A DNA stretch of 64,000 nucleotides from CAVWSM01 sp963757805 (GCA_963757805.1 CAVWSM010000006.1:620001-684000), one strand, 5' to 3'; positions 19,177 to 28,438 are shown, numbered from the stretch's first letter. A program made the numbers and translations. The notes: generated from the letters alone by a model not told the origin.

Positions 19177-19562
19177 GCGGTCTCCTCGGTCGGGGTTCGG
19201 AATGTGGTGACGAACAAGGCCTCGATGCTTTCGGTGTCCATCCCGGCGGCTCGTGCCCGGTCGAGCCAAGCGCGGAGCTCCTCGCGGAGTGGACCGTGCG
19301 CGGCCAGCGACTTGTCGGTCAGCGTCCGGGTGACGAAGGTGCCCACCCCCGGACGTGCTGAGACCAGACCGTCGTACTCGAGTTCCCGATACGCCTTGAG
19401 CACGGTGTTCGGGTTGATCGCCACCTTCGCCACCACGTCCTTGACTGTGGGCAGCTGGTCACCCTCTTTCAGCAGCCCCAGCCGCATGGCCTGGCGGACC
19501 TGCTGGATGAGCTGCATGTAGGGGGCGACGCCGGAGCGACCGTCCAAGTGGAACTCGATCAC
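19173..19562 (-). CDS. GntR-family regulator, YtrA subfamily
   Basis: This short GntR regulator has a winged helix (PYMQLIQQVRQAMRLGLLKE, LPTVKDVVAKVAINPNTVLK, ELEYDGLVSARPGVGTFVTR) and a small two-helix C-terminal region, as in YtrA. GTG 19562 is used because AAGGTTGAGG lies just before it. Members repress an ABC transporter operon in which they are the first gene and respond to cell-envelope-acting compounds; the gene order here is the same. A palindromic site lies about 20 bases upstream. Confidence 0.85.
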   Translation of the reverse strand: MIEFHLDGRSGVAPYMQLIQQVRQAMRLGLLKEGDQLPTVKDVVAKVAINPNTVLKAYRELEYDGLVSARPGVGTFVTRTLTDKSLAAHGPLREELRAWLDRARAAGMDTESIEALFVTTFRTPTEETA

Positions 19563-19579
19563 CCTCAACCTTCATTCAT

Positions 19580-19599
19580 CTAGTTTCCTAGTACTATAG
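19580..19599. promoter_or_regulatory. Putative YtrA-type operator and promoter
   Basis: CTAG at 19580 and 19588 with ACTATAG at 19593-19599 form overlapping palindromes upstream of the GntR gene. On the minus strand CTATAGTAC resembles a -10 box. Autoregulation would fit the family. Confidence 0.4.
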
Positions 19600-20498
19600 A
19601 CCTGAACCGTCTCGAGTCAAGAGGGTGACTTGGTGTCCGAGTTCATCCGTCACGCAGCAGCGAACAGGCCCAAGGAAACTCTGGCCGAAAGAGGCCGCGA
19701 GGTCCTCTCCGACATGTCAGGCATGGCGGTCGGCGCAGGAACTTCACGCTCGACGCCGACTTCCAGGTCTACCGGCTTCGTAGCCGCAACGGTTTCGAGA
19801 CACTGCCTACACCCTGAGCGCAGGCGCCCTAGGCTCATCGACCCGAAGACGGATCAGATCAATGCCGATACCAAGGCATTGATCGGCAGCGTCACGTTCA
19901 CGACTCCGTAAGCCCCGGGATGCGGCCGGGGTAGCCGGCGCCAGGTCCGTCCTTGCCGAGGATGTGACCGTTGACGCTGTCGCCGGTTGGTAGCTCAGCG
20001 GGGCGCTGTCCTGCGTCGTGATCGTCATGGTGGGGGTGTTCTGCTGACCAGCCAGGACACGTCGATCAGGCTCGGCATCTTCCGCATGCAGCAACGATGG
20101 TCGGCAGGAAACACGTGCCGGTGATGATGGCAAACATCACGACCCTGCCAAGAGCATCGTTGCATGCGAGTCTGCGACAGCTGGGAGCTCGTAACCGGCT
20201 GACGCGCACCGGTTTGCTGGCTCCGGCACCTCCCGCCGCGACGGTTCGCCGCGATCTGGCGACGCACTGCTGGCCGCCGAGATCTCGAACACATTTTGCC
20301 AATTGCCAAGCCAAACGGTGTCCGCGCTAGACGCCAATTTCCGCTGGAAAATAGCAAAACCACAAGTTGGCCCTACCGCTGGCGTTCGCCCACGGTCACC
20401 ACTAGGTTCAGCGGCACCAGCGGCGGGTCCGCCGCCTCGTTTGCTCCCGCGGGGACGAACCCGACCGACACCTGCAGCCAGAGGCGAGGTGATCGAGG
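19600..20498. other. Gene-poor stretch with degenerate coding remnants
   Basis: No complete gene is supported in these 900 bases. Two short stretches look protein-like but lack starts and neighbours. One is on the plus strand near 19740-19817 (FTLDADFQVYRLRSRNGF, then a stop). The other is on the minus strand near 19912-20030 (QRPAELPTGDSVNGHILGKD, GPGAGYPGRIPG). They are probably ends of lost genes. The segment just before 20499 should hold the promoter of the sugar module. Confidence 0.4.
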
Positions 20499-21473
20499 AT
20501 GTGCACCGGTGAATTTGACCCCAGCAGCCTTGAGGACAAAATCCCGATCGTCGACCGGCGCGGATTCCTGCGCGGGGTGGCCGCCACCGCCGCCGTCGCT
20601 GCCGTCGGCGGCCCTGCGGCGGTGGCAACGCCGGCGCTCGCCGCTGAAGGCGGGCGTGGGCGCGACAAAGGCAGGGTTCCAGCTGATCAGATCAGCATTC
20701 AGCTGTTCACTCTGCGAGACCAGCTCGCCATCGACTTCGAGGGCACAATCGCCGCGCTCCACGCGATCGGCTACACGCGGGTCGAGCACGCGGGCTTCGT
20801 CGGCCGAACCGCCGCGGAGTTCAAGGCGGTGCTGGACGCCAACGAGATCGTGTCGACCTCCGGCCATGTCCTCATCCCGCAGCCGTTCAACACTGCCGCT
20901 TGGAGCGCCTCGCTCGCCGACGCCAACCTCCTGGGGTCGACTTACATCGTGCACCCGTTCTTCGGCATCAACTTCGGGACCGGTGAGGTGACTCGCACCA
21001 AGGCGGCGTGGCAGGCGTTCGCGCGCGACATGAACTTGGCAGGCCGCATGGCCCAAGACGCCGGGCTCAAGCTCGGCTACCACAACCACAACTGGGAGTT
21101 CTTCCGATTGACCGACGACCCGTCGCGCACCGCTTACGACGTCCTGACCGACGAGACCGATCCCGACCTCGTGCACCTGGAGGTGGACCTGTTCTGGGCC
21201 GTTCGGGGGGCGCGCGACCCGGTGGACCTCTTCAAGCAGAACAAGCGCCGGGTCCTGCAGTACCACGTCAAGGACATGAACCAGGCCGGCAGTTTCGAGG
21301 ACCCCGGTCAAGGCCTCCTCGACTTTGCGAGGATCTTCCAGGACTCGAAGACGGCGGGCGTGGTCGAGTACATCGTCGAGCGCGACGACGCCGGCACCCC
21401 GCCTCGGTCGCCCGCCGACGCCCTGTCCACGGCAGAAGTCGGCTACGACTTCCTCGCGGCGATCCGCTTCTAG
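20499..21473 (+). CDS. Tat-exported sugar phosphate isomerase/epimerase-like protein (module 1)
   Basis: The N-terminus has a twin-arginine signal (DRRGFLRGVAATAAVAAVGG) ending near ALA at residue 49, so the folded protein is exported. The mature part is an AP-endonuclease-2/xylose-isomerase-like TIM barrel: QISIQLFTLRDQLAIDFEGT, HNHNWEF (metal ligand region), LVHLEVDLFWAVRGARDPVD, QYHVKDMN and VVEYIVERDDAG. ATG 20499 follows a GAGG-rich leader. GSDH starts 62 bases downstream. Relatives in 3-keto-sugar pathways epimerise or cleave oxidised glycosides, which I take as the likely role; the exact reaction is unknown. Confidence 0.8.
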   Translation: MCTGEFDPSSLEDKIPIVDRRGFLRGVAATAAVAAVGGPAAVATPALAAEGGRGRDKGRVPADQISIQLFTLRDQLAIDFEGTIAALHAIGYTRVEHAGFVGRTAAEFKAVLDANEIVSTSGHVLIPQPFNTAAWSASLADANLLGSTYIVHPFFGINFGTGEVTRTKAAWQAFARDMNLAGRMAQDAGLKLGYHNHNWEFFRLTDDPSRTAYDVLTDETDPDLVHLEVDLFWAVRGARDPVDLFKQNKRRVLQYHVKDMNQAGSFEDPGQGLLDFARIFQDSKTAGVVEYIVERDDAGTPPRSPADALSTAEVGYDFLAAIRF

Positions 21474-21535
21474 TCCGTCCCCCGCCGGAGACCCGGCGGG
21501 TCCTCTGCGCTGAACCAATAGAGGAGGACGTCACC

Positions 21536-23628
21536 ATGCGCAAGGCAGCTATCTCGGTCATCGCGGCGTGTCTGGTCGTGGCGCTTGGCGGCTTGTCCGC
21601 ATCGCCGGCCAGCGCGCAGGTCGCACAGCCGCCACCGGACTCGAGCTTCGAGAAGGTCATTCTCGAGGACCGTCCAGGCGAGCCTATGGATCTCGCGGTC
21701 CTGCCCGACCTGCGGGTATTGCACACCACGCGCAATGGCGAAGTGCGGATGCACGACCCGAAAACGGGGCTGAACACGCTGGCGGCCACGCTGGATGTCT
21801 ACTCGCACGACGAGGAAGGCCTGCAGAGCATCGCGATCGACTCGAACTTCAAGAGCAACAAGTGGATCTATCTGTACTACCAGCCACCGCTGAACACGCC
21901 GTTGGACGACCCGTCCACCCCCGGCGTCAACGAGGGCAACGCGCCCGAGTTCGGCACCCCGGCAGACTTTGCGCCCTTCCACGGCGTGAGCCGCCTGTCG
22001 CGATTCAAGCTCACGGGCGACACGCTGGACCTGGGGTCCGAGCAGCTGATCATCGAGGTACCGGCCGACCGCGGCATCTGCTGCCACATGGGCGGCCAGA
22101 TCGACTTCGACGCGCAGGGCAACCTGTACCTGTCGACCGGCGACGACACGAACCCGTTCCAGTCCGACGGCTACACGCCGATCGACGAGCGGTCCGACCG
22201 CAACCCCGCCTTCGACGCGCAGCGCACCTCCGCCAACACCGATGACCTGCGCGGCAAGCTCCTGCGGATCCGCGTCGGAAAGAACGGCGGTTACACGGTC
22301 CCTGAGGGCAACCTCTTCGCGCCCGGAACGGCGGACACCAAGCCCGAGATCTACGCAATGGGTCTGCGCAACCCGTTCCGGTTCGCCGTTAACCGGGAGA
22401 ACGGTGACATCTACCTTGCTGACTACTCGCCGGACAACCCGCAGCCGAACCCGCTGCGTGGCCCAGCCGGCCACGGCAAGTGGACGGTGATCCGGGAACC
22501 GGCCAACTACGGCTGGCCGTACTGCGCGACCGCCGAGCTGCCCTACGTCGACTACGACTTCGCCACGGGGTGTCCGGGGAGCCCTTCGACTGCGCCAACC
22601 CGGTGAACGAGTCGCCGAACAACACGGGCCTTACCGAGCTGCTGCCGGTGACGCAGCCCATGGTCTGGTACCCCAGCTCTCTGTCGCCGGAGTTCCCCGA
22701 GCTTGGCACCGGTGGCGTCGGCCCCATGGGCGGCCCCGCATACGACTTCGACCCGAAGAACAAGTCACCGTACAAGTGGCCGGAGTACTACGACGGCGTG
22801 CCACTGTTCTTCGAGTGGACCCGCGACTTCGTGAAGGAATTCCGGCTCGACCAGGCGGGGAACCTCGCGGAGATCATTCCGGTTCTGCCATCGTTCGTCT
22901 TCGACAACCCCATGTCAATCGAGTTCGGCCCGGACGGCGCACTCTACGTCCTGGAGTATGGGGATGGGTTCTTCTTCGAGACCGAGGAGGCCCAGCTAGC
23001 GCGCATCAACTTCGTACGCGGCGGTCGCACTCCGGCGCCTCAGGTGGCGGCAACGCCGACTAACGGCGCTGCACCGCTAACGGTCGCGTTCTCAAGCGCG
23101 GGGACGAGCGACCCCGATGGGGACACGCTCAAGTACGCCTGGGACTTCGACGCGGACGGCAAGGTGGATTCCAAGCAGCCGAACCCTACGTTCACCTACC
23201 AGAACAACGGCCTGTTCGACGCGACACTCAAGGTGGAAGATAAGTCTGGCCGCTCAGCGTCCGCCTCGGTGCAGATCATCGTCGGTAACACCGCGCCGGT
23301 GGTCGAGCTCACCACCTCGCCGGCTCCGGGGCAGCCGTTCGCGTTCGGCGACACGGTGACCTACCAAGTCAGCGTGACCGACCCCGAGGACGGCCAGATC
23401 GACTGCTCCCAGGTCAGCGTGACCTACATCCTGGGTCACGACCAGCACGGGCACCCGCTGTCGACGTCTGCTGGGTGCACTGGCTCCGTGACGACCTTCC
23501 TGGATCCCGGCCATGCAGGTGCCGGAAACCTGAGCGCCGTGTTCGTGGCGCAGTACACCGACCTCGGCGGCCCGGGCGTTCCGGCACTGACGGGCAGTGA
23601 CGAGGTGGTCCTCGTCCCCAACCCGTAG
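21536..23628 (+). CDS. Secreted glucose/sorbosone dehydrogenase with PKD domain, one frameshift (module 1)
   Basis: A Sec signal (ISVIAACLVVALGGLSASPA, cleavage near ASA) precedes a six-bladed GSDH/PQQ-sugar-dehydrogenase propeller (about residues 40-480), including HDEEGLQSIAIDSNFKSNKW, GNLYLSTGDD, RGKLLRIRV and EIYAMGLRNPFRFAVNRENG. A PKD domain follows (TVAFSSAGTSDPDGDTLKYA, WDFDADGKVD), then a shorter beta domain. The frame breaks near 22575 at DFATG; adding one base continues as VSGEPFDCANPVNESPNN. GAGGAGG precedes ATG 21536. Such proteins oxidise sugars outside the cell; PKD domains often bind polysaccharide or other proteins. The homologue at 41468 has an extra ThuA domain. Confidence 0.85.
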
Positions 23629-23640
23629 CCGGACACCGAT

Positions 23641-23671
23641 GAGGGGGCGCTATTCCAGACGGCGCCCCCTC
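23641..23671 (+). terminator. Hairpin after the GSDH gene
   Basis: GAGGGGGCGC (23641-23650) pairs perfectly with 23662-23671 across an 11-nt loop, 12 bases after the GSDH stop. It would separate the GSDH message from the DUF1080 gene, or reduce read-through. Confidence 0.6.
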
Positions 23672-23725
23672 CCTGTGCTCGGAGATGTTTCTAGCAGGCC
23701 ACATGCTGCTGCGAGCATTACGAGG

Positions 23726-24403
23726 GTGGCAGTGAATGGCGGACGCCAATTTCGGTGGCACACGGCCCTGTTGACCGTCCTGGTGCTCTCGCTTCTGGGC
23801 TGCTCCGATGGCGCTGGGGACGACGAGGCGGCCATTCGGGACTCGGCTGAAGTGGTGCTCTTCGATGGCAGCTCAATGCGTGGCTGGTCACACGCCGGTC
23901 CCGGTCACTTCGAGTTGCACGATGGTGTGTTGCGTACGCACGGCGGCCTGGGCCTGCTGTGGTTTTCCGGGCAGAGCTTCGGCGACTTCGAACTCCGGCT
24001 CGACTGGCGGACGTCCGACCGGACGGACAACTCCGGGGTCTTCCTCCGCTTTCCCGATCCGAACGACGATCCACGCGTAGCGATCGAGAATGGGTACGAG
24101 GTCCAAATCAACGACGACCCCAATCGCGACCCCCAAACGACCGGCGCAATCTACGGTTTCCGCGCGCCCAACTCGACTGCCTCGCACCCGCCCGGCGAGT
24201 GGAACTCTTACCGCATCCGGGTGACCGGCCGCGAATACGCGGTCTGGCTGAACGACGTGTTGGTCAACCAATTCGTGAGTACGAATTCGCGTCGCGGCCT
24301 GGAGGGTTACCTCGGTCTGCAGAACCACGACGCTGACTCGACCGTGGACTTCCGCGCAATCCTGGTCGAGCCGCTTGGCTTCACGCGCGGCGCGTCGGTG
24401 TAG
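23726..24403 (+). CDS. DUF1080 (3-keto-disaccharide hydrolase family) lipoprotein
   Basis: A lipoprotein signal (TALLTVLVLSLLGC, lipobox LLGC) anchors the protein outside the membrane. The mature part is a jelly-roll of the DUF1080/LamG-like type, with VVLFDGSSMRGWSHAGPGHF, FELRLDWRTSDRTDNSGVFL, GAIYGFRAPN, WNSYRIRVTGREYAVWLNDV and GYLGLQNHD. Characterised members hydrolyse 3-keto-glycosides made by sugar 3-dehydrogenases. Its position after the exported isomerase and GSDH supports a part in the same extracellular route. GTG 23726 is the likeliest start; GTG 23732 is an alternative, and neither has a strong ribosome site. Confidence 0.8.
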   Translation: MAVNGGRQFRWHTALLTVLVLSLLGCSDGAGDDEAAIRDSAEVVLFDGSSMRGWSHAGPGHFELHDGVLRTHGGLGLLWFSGQSFGDFELRLDWRTSDRTDNSGVFLRFPDPNDDPRVAIENGYEVQINDDPNRDPQTTGAIYGFRAPNSTASHPPGEWNSYRIRVTGREYAVWLNDVLVNQFVSTNSRRGLEGYLGLQNHDADSTVDFRAILVEPLGFTRGASV

Positions 24404-24523
24404 GCAGGTGTTCCCCGGCGCGCCCGGGGGCTGCAGACCAGGGCATTTCATGGGCGCGATGCGGAGGCGAGAGGCGCAAGGTCTGGTTGTACGCACAACT
24501 AGATCTCTTGAGAGGAGATTGTC

Positions 24524-25442
24524 ATGACCACCACGACACCCGATACCTTCACCAGCCCGACGACGGACGCCGGCACCGGCCTTCACGAGGGATACGCCGA
24601 GGTCGGCGACGTGCGATTGCACTACGTCGAGGCCGGCGACGGGCCGCTGGTCCTGCTGCTGCACGGCTTCCCGGAGTTCTGGTACGGCTGGCGGCAGCAG
24701 ATCGCACCGCTGGTGAAGGCGGGCTTCCGCGTCGTCGCGCCCGACCTGCGCGGCTACAACCTGTCGTCGAAGCCGGGCGGCTTCGCCGACTACACCGCCG
24801 ACAAACTTGCCGCCGACGTCCGTGGTCTCGATCCGCGGGCTCGGTGCCGAGTCCGCGATGGTGGTCGGTCACGACTGGGGCGGATCGGTCGCGTGGACCC
24901 TGGCGATGAATCATCCGGAGGTCGTCGACCGCCTCGTCATCCTGAACGCGGCCCATCCGCGCCGGCTGAACGAAGGGCTGCGCAACCCGCGTCAGCTGTT
25001 GAGGAGCTGGTACTTCTTCTACTTCCAGTTCCCGAGGCTGCCCGAGCGCCGTGCGCGCCGCCGGCACTGGCGGTTCTTCCAGCGCTTCCTGCGCGATGCC
25101 CGCCCGCCGTACACGGAGCAGGAGATCGATCGTTACGTCGAGGCGTGGTCGAAGCCAGGGGCGGCGAAGGCGATGATCGACTACTACCGCGCCGCGGTGC
25201 GGCTGGGGTCGAAGCAGGAGATTCGCCCCATCTCGGCGCCCACCCTGGTCATCTGGGGGCAGGGCGATCGCTACCTCGGCCCCAAGCTCGCCGAGCCGCA
25301 CCACGAGGACGTGCCCAACCTCGACCGGGTCGAGCGACTGCCCAACGCGTCGCACTGGGTCCACCACGACGAGGCCGAACGCGTCAACCACCTACTCGTC
25401 GACTTCCTCGCCCCCGATAGCGGGAGCCACACGGCCGTATGA
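24524..25442 (+). CDS. Alpha/beta hydrolase, epoxide hydrolase type, one frameshift
   Basis: The fold shows the oxyanion motif LLLHGFPEFWYGWRQQI, the nucleophile aspartate in VVGHDWGGSVAWTLA, the acid region WGQGDRYLG and the base histidine in NASHWVHHDE, which is the epoxide hydrolase/haloalkane dehalogenase layout. The frame breaks near 24828: LAADVRGL continues as IRGLGAESAMVVGHD after removing one G. GAGAGGAGA precedes ATG 24524. The cap region is rich in basic residues (LPERRARRRHWRFF). The substrate is unknown, and no functional tie to the sugar module is visible apart from strand and distance. Confidence 0.85.
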
Positions 25443-25481
25443 CCTAGCCGCCCGACACACCAGCAGCAGGGCACCGAACAG

Positions 25482-25518
25482 AGTGGGCCGCCACCGGCGA
25501 CGCCGGTGGCGGCCCACT
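25482..25518 (+). terminator. Strong terminator hairpin after the hydrolase
   Basis: A perfect 17-bp stem (25482-25498 with 25502-25518, beginning AGTGGGCCGCC) with a 3-nt loop follows the hydrolase stop by 40 bases. It lacks a long T tract, as is common in high-GC actinobacteria. Confidence 0.75.
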
Positions 25519-25864
25519 CCGCGTTCCAGCACCGTTACCGAACAAGGCCCGATCCACAGCACCACAGCAGCGCCCCCGGCTGACGCCGCCGGTGGCGCTA
25601 GTCGGTTTCGATCCGCGACGGCGACTGCCACATCGACCTGGACTGCCCGCCTGGTGGCACCCGGCCCAAGGACCTGATCTGCGCGCCTGACCGGTCAGTG
25701 CGTTGGCATCGGCGCGTACGTCTTCGGTGTCAGCATCGGGTCGGCACCGCCGCGCTCGAGCTCGGCGCCCACCGACTCGATCGGAATCACCCATCCTGTT
25801 CGCGCGGTGTGCGGGATTCCTGCGAACCCGTTCCCTCACGTTTCTGAAGGTCACGGGCAATTTG
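25519..25864. other. Intergenic stretch, no gene supported
   Basis: A protein-like segment on the plus strand near 25608-25690 (DGDCHIDLDCPPGG, RPKDLICAPDR) has no credible start or continuation and may be a gene remnant. No other signal is seen before the tRNA gene. Confidence 0.35.
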
Positions 25865-25938
25865 TGGGGCGGGTGGGACTCGAACCCACGACCCAGGGAT
25901 TATGAGTCCCCTGCTCTAACCGGCTGAGCTACCGCCCC
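25865..25938 (-). tRNA. tRNA with CAU anticodon (Met or Ile2)
   Basis: The full cloverleaf is readable: acceptor GGGGCGG/CCGCCCC with discriminator A, D arm AGCTCAGCCGGTTAGAGC, anticodon loop CTCATAA, and T arm with GGTTCGAGTCC. CCA is not encoded. The anticodon stem and the context AGCAGGGGACTCATAATCCC resemble the bacterial minor isoleucine tRNA, whose C34 is changed to lysidine, at least as much as elongator tRNA-Met. The C5-G68 pair agrees with TilS recognition, but position 4 is G, so the identity is left open. Confidence 0.9.
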
Positions 25939-26016
25939 GACGCGTTCCCGCGGGAACGTTAGTCGACAGGTTAGGTCGTCACACGCGCGGGCTCGCCAGC
26001 CCAGGCCGCGACCCCG

Positions 26017-26300
26017 CTACCTCCTGGCCGACCGGGTCACCTTGACGGTCGACTCGATGTCCGTCGACGACCGACGAAGGCGCAGCTCCAGCTCACCAGG
26101 CCAGACAACGCGCTGCCCGGACCGCCCAGTGAACGACGACAATCCGCATGTGTGTCGGACGACGCCGATTCGCTTAGGGTCCAAAGACACGCGCCAATAC
26201 CCGATAAGCCGCATCTGCGGCAGGCTGACCTGCGCCACCGGGTTGTGGAGGTATAGCTGGACGACCCGGCTGCCGCGCATTTCCGGTGTTGGTGCTCGCC
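26017..26300 (-). pseudogene. Fragment of a GH3 beta-glycosidase (Fn3-like C-terminal domain)
   Basis: Only the C-terminal fibronectin-III-like domain is left. TNTG in one frame passes to MRGSRVVQLYLHNPVAQVSL in the next, followed by RLIGYWRVSLDP, LSSFTGRSGQRVVWPGELEL and a stop after VTRSARR. In GH3 beta-glucosidases and beta-xylosidases this domain follows two catalytic domains of about 550 residues, which are absent. The fragment also contains at least one frameshift. It lies next to a tRNA gene and upstream of xylA, so it may be the trace of a lost xylan or glucan utilisation locus. Confidence 0.7.
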
Positions 26301-26767
26301 CCCCGTCCGCATAGCCATCTCAACGGCGGGAGCAACCCGTCGGCGAACTCGCGTGGCCCGGTCGATACCGGGCTGAGGTTACGCCCCGCGACCGAGGCCG
26401 AGTAACCCACGGAAGTGCTTCACCGGCGAGATCAGGCAGCCAACTGGAGGCCGCGCACGAACGCGGTGCCGAAGGGGCGCGGATAGACGGTGGCACCTGC
26501 GGTCATCCAGGATCTCCAGCAGCCGCAGTCAGCGGCTAGCCAGGCTGGCAGGCATCGCCGGAGTGCGCGTTGAATGAAGGCAAGCCGAGAAGGAGAGCGG
26601 TCGGTGGCCACATGCGCTCACGGCAGGGTGACGATTCGCGGCCTCGCCGAGGAGGCGGGTGTCTTGGTGCCCACCGCCGTTGGGCGGTCGAGATCGGGGC
26701 GAGCTCGCGACAAGTCTGGTCGTGCGCGAGAGCACGGCACCGCCAATAACGGAGGAGGCTTAGCGTC
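26301..26767. other. Upstream region of xylA with HTH-like remnant
   Basis: No complete gene is supported. On the plus strand, 26628-26705 encodes VTIRGLAEEAGVLVPTAVGR, which looks like the first helix-turn-helix of a LacI- or TetR-type regulator, but nothing recognisable follows. GGAGGAGG at 26751-26758 is the ribosome site of xylA. Confidence 0.35.
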
Positions 26768-27961
26768 ATGGCCGATTCGTTGACGCCCACCACGGCCGAC
26801 AAATTCAGCTTCGGGTTGTGGACCGTCGGGTGGCCGGCGCGCGACCCGTTCGGCGAGGCGACGCGGCCTCCGCTCGATCCGGTCGAGTCGGTCGAGCGGC
26901 TCGCCGAGCTCGGCGCTTATGGCGTCAGCTTCCACGACGACGATCTCATCCCGTTCGGCTCCGACGACGCGACGCGGGCCGAGACGATTGCGCGCTTCCG
27001 GAAAGCGCTCGACGCCACCGGACTGGTCGTCCCGATGGCTACGACCAACACGTTCACTCACCCGGTGTTCAAGGACGGCGCATTCACGTCGCCCGACCGC
27101 GACATCCGCCGCTATGCGCTGCGCAAGATCATGCGCAACCTCGACCTCGCGGCCGAGCTGGGGGCACAGACCTACGTGTTCTGGGGCGGACGAGAGGGCG
27201 CGGAGACCGATGCCGCCAAGGACATCCGCGCTGCCCTCGACCGCTACCGGGAGGGCATCGACTTTCTCGCCGGTTACGTGACCGACAGGTCCTACGGCCT
27301 GCGCTTCGCCATCGAGCCCAAGCCCAACGAGCCGCGCGGCGACATCCTGCTGCCAACCATCGGCCACGCCCTGGCGTTCATCAACTCGCTCGATCACCGC
27401 GAGATGATCGGGCTCAACCCGGAGGTCGGGCACGAGCAGATGGCCGGGCTCAACTTCGTACACGGCATTGCGCAGGCGCTCTGGCACGGCAAGCTGTTCC
27501 ACATCGACCTCAACGGTCAGCACGGACCCAAGTACGACCAGGACTTCGTCTTCGGTCACGGCGACGTCAAGTCCGCGTTCTTCCTCGTCGACCTGCTCGA
27601 GCACGGCGGCGCTGACGGTGGACCGGCCTACGACGGGCCACGGCACTTCGACTACAAGCCGATGCGCACCGAAGACATCGCCGGGGTGTGGGAGTCGGCT
27701 GCGGCCAACATGCGCACCTACCTGCTGCTGAAGGAGCGCACGGCAGCGTTCCGGGCTGATCGGGAGGTGGCTGAGGCCTACGCGGCTGCGCGCGCCGATC
27801 AGCTGGCGCAGGCCACCGTCGCTGACGGCGAGACCTGGCAGGACCTGGTTGCGGATCGTTCGGCGTACGAGGAATTCGACCCGGACGCGGCGGCCAAGCG
27901 CCGCTCCTACTACGAGCGGCTCGACCAGCTCGCCATGGACCACCTGCTCGGCGCCCGCTGA
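26768..27961 (+). CDS. xylA: Xylose isomerase (copy 1)
   Basis: XylA interconverts xylose and xylulose, and also glucose and fructose, with two divalent metal ions. The protein has 397 residues and matches the actinobacterial class: KFSFGLWTVGW, catalytic His and Asp in SFHDDDLIPFG, WGGREGAE, metal ligands in EPKPNEPRGD, GLNPEVGHEQMAGLNF, FHIDLNGQHGPKYDQD and HFDYKPMRTED. GGAGGAGG precedes the ATG. It stands alone without xylB; a second copy lies at 33680 in an ABC operon. Confidence 0.95.
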   Translation: MADSLTPTTADKFSFGLWTVGWPARDPFGEATRPPLDPVESVERLAELGAYGVSFHDDDLIPFGSDDATRAETIARFRKALDATGLVVPMATTNTFTHPVFKDGAFTSPDRDIRRYALRKIMRNLDLAAELGAQTYVFWGGREGAETDAAKDIRAALDRYREGIDFLAGYVTDRSYGLRFAIEPKPNEPRGDILLPTIGHALAFINSLDHREMIGLNPEVGHEQMAGLNFVHGIAQALWHGKLFHIDLNGQHGPKYDQDFVFGHGDVKSAFFLVDLLEHGGADGGPAYDGPRHFDYKPMRTEDIAGVWESAAANMRTYLLLKERTAAFRADREVAEAYAAARADQLAQATVADGETWQDLVADRSAYEEFDPDAAAKRRSYYERLDQLAMDHLLGAR

Positions 27962-27984
27962 CCTTCAGAGGCGCGCGCGGGCGA

Positions 27985-28031
27985 GGATCCGACATCGGCG
28001 GGCTCATGGCCTCGGGGATGTCGGATGATCC
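27985..28031. repeat. GACATC-type hairpin after xylA
   Basis: GGATCCGACATC (27985-27996) and GATGTCGGATGATCC (28017-28031) pair with a 3-base bulge around a 20-nt interior. Position suggests a terminator for xylA. It shares the arm pattern and interior length of the hairpins at 503, 17216 and 41408. Confidence 0.6.
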
Positions 28032-28058
28032 ACTGGGTGATGGGATCTAGATCGCGAA

Positions 28059-28086
28059 ACGGCCCCGGTTGATCAACCGGGGCCGT
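28059..28086. terminator. Perfect 28-bp palindrome, terminator
   Basis: ACGGCCCCGGTTGA is followed directly by its inverse, giving a 14-bp stem on either strand. It lies between xylA and the oppositely oriented tRNA-Asn gene and can stop transcription from both. Confidence 0.75.
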
Positions 28087-28092
28087 CGTCTG

Positions 28093-28165
28093 CTCCCGCG
28101 ACTGGACTCGAACCAGTAACCTGCCGGTTAACAGCCGGACGCTCTGCCAATTGAGCTACGCGGGA
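28093..28165 (-). tRNA. tRNA-Asn (GTT)
   Basis: Acceptor TCCCGCG/CGCGGGA with discriminator G, D arm GCTCAATTGGCAGAGC, anticodon loop CTGTTAA (anticodon GTT) and T arm ACTGGTTCGAGTCCAGT are all present. Discriminator G and the anticodon identify asparagine. CCA is not encoded. Confidence 0.95.
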
Positions 28166-28202
28166 TCGCCGGCCAGCGGCCGGGGCGCGAGCAAGAGTAG
28201 CA

Positions 28203-28277
28203 AATGGGGCGGGCCTCGCCGAAACCCGTTCGGCTCACTCCGCCCTCCCTCAGCGAGCACGACTGGCCCGCCCCATT
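28203..28277. repeat. 13-bp inverted repeat upstream of tRNA-Asn
   Basis: AATGGGGCGGGCC (28203-28215) is repeated inverted at 28265-28277, with 49 bases between. It lies in the gap between tRNA-Asn and the convergently placed downstream region and may be a large hairpin. Confidence 0.5.
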
Positions 28278-28329
28278 GCCCGAGCTTGTGATCATTTAAG
28301 GCTGGCGTGACGCGATCCGTGAGCTGAGC

Positions 28330-28407
28330 GGTCGACCGTGCGCGCTAAACGTGCGTTTCGGAGCCTTCGGCGCGTCAATTTCGCACGTCTAGCGCGCGCG
28401 GTCGACC
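28330..28407. repeat. 26-bp inverted repeat element, copy 1
   Basis: Two 26-bp arms (28330-28355 and 28382-28407) match at 24 positions around a 26-base centre. The left arm contains CGACCGTGCGCGCTAAACGT, which recurs with one change at 59316. It lies at the 3' side of the gene at 28439 and may act as its terminator or be a small mobile palindrome. Confidence 0.6.
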
Positions 28408-28438
28408 CTTGCACCCTGTACCCGCGGGGTTTGGATCC

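Noticed and set aside
25442..25860. Minus-strand open frame after the epoxide hydrolase gene
   Set aside because: Its product is Arg/Gly-rich without any motif and it runs through the terminator hairpin at 25482.
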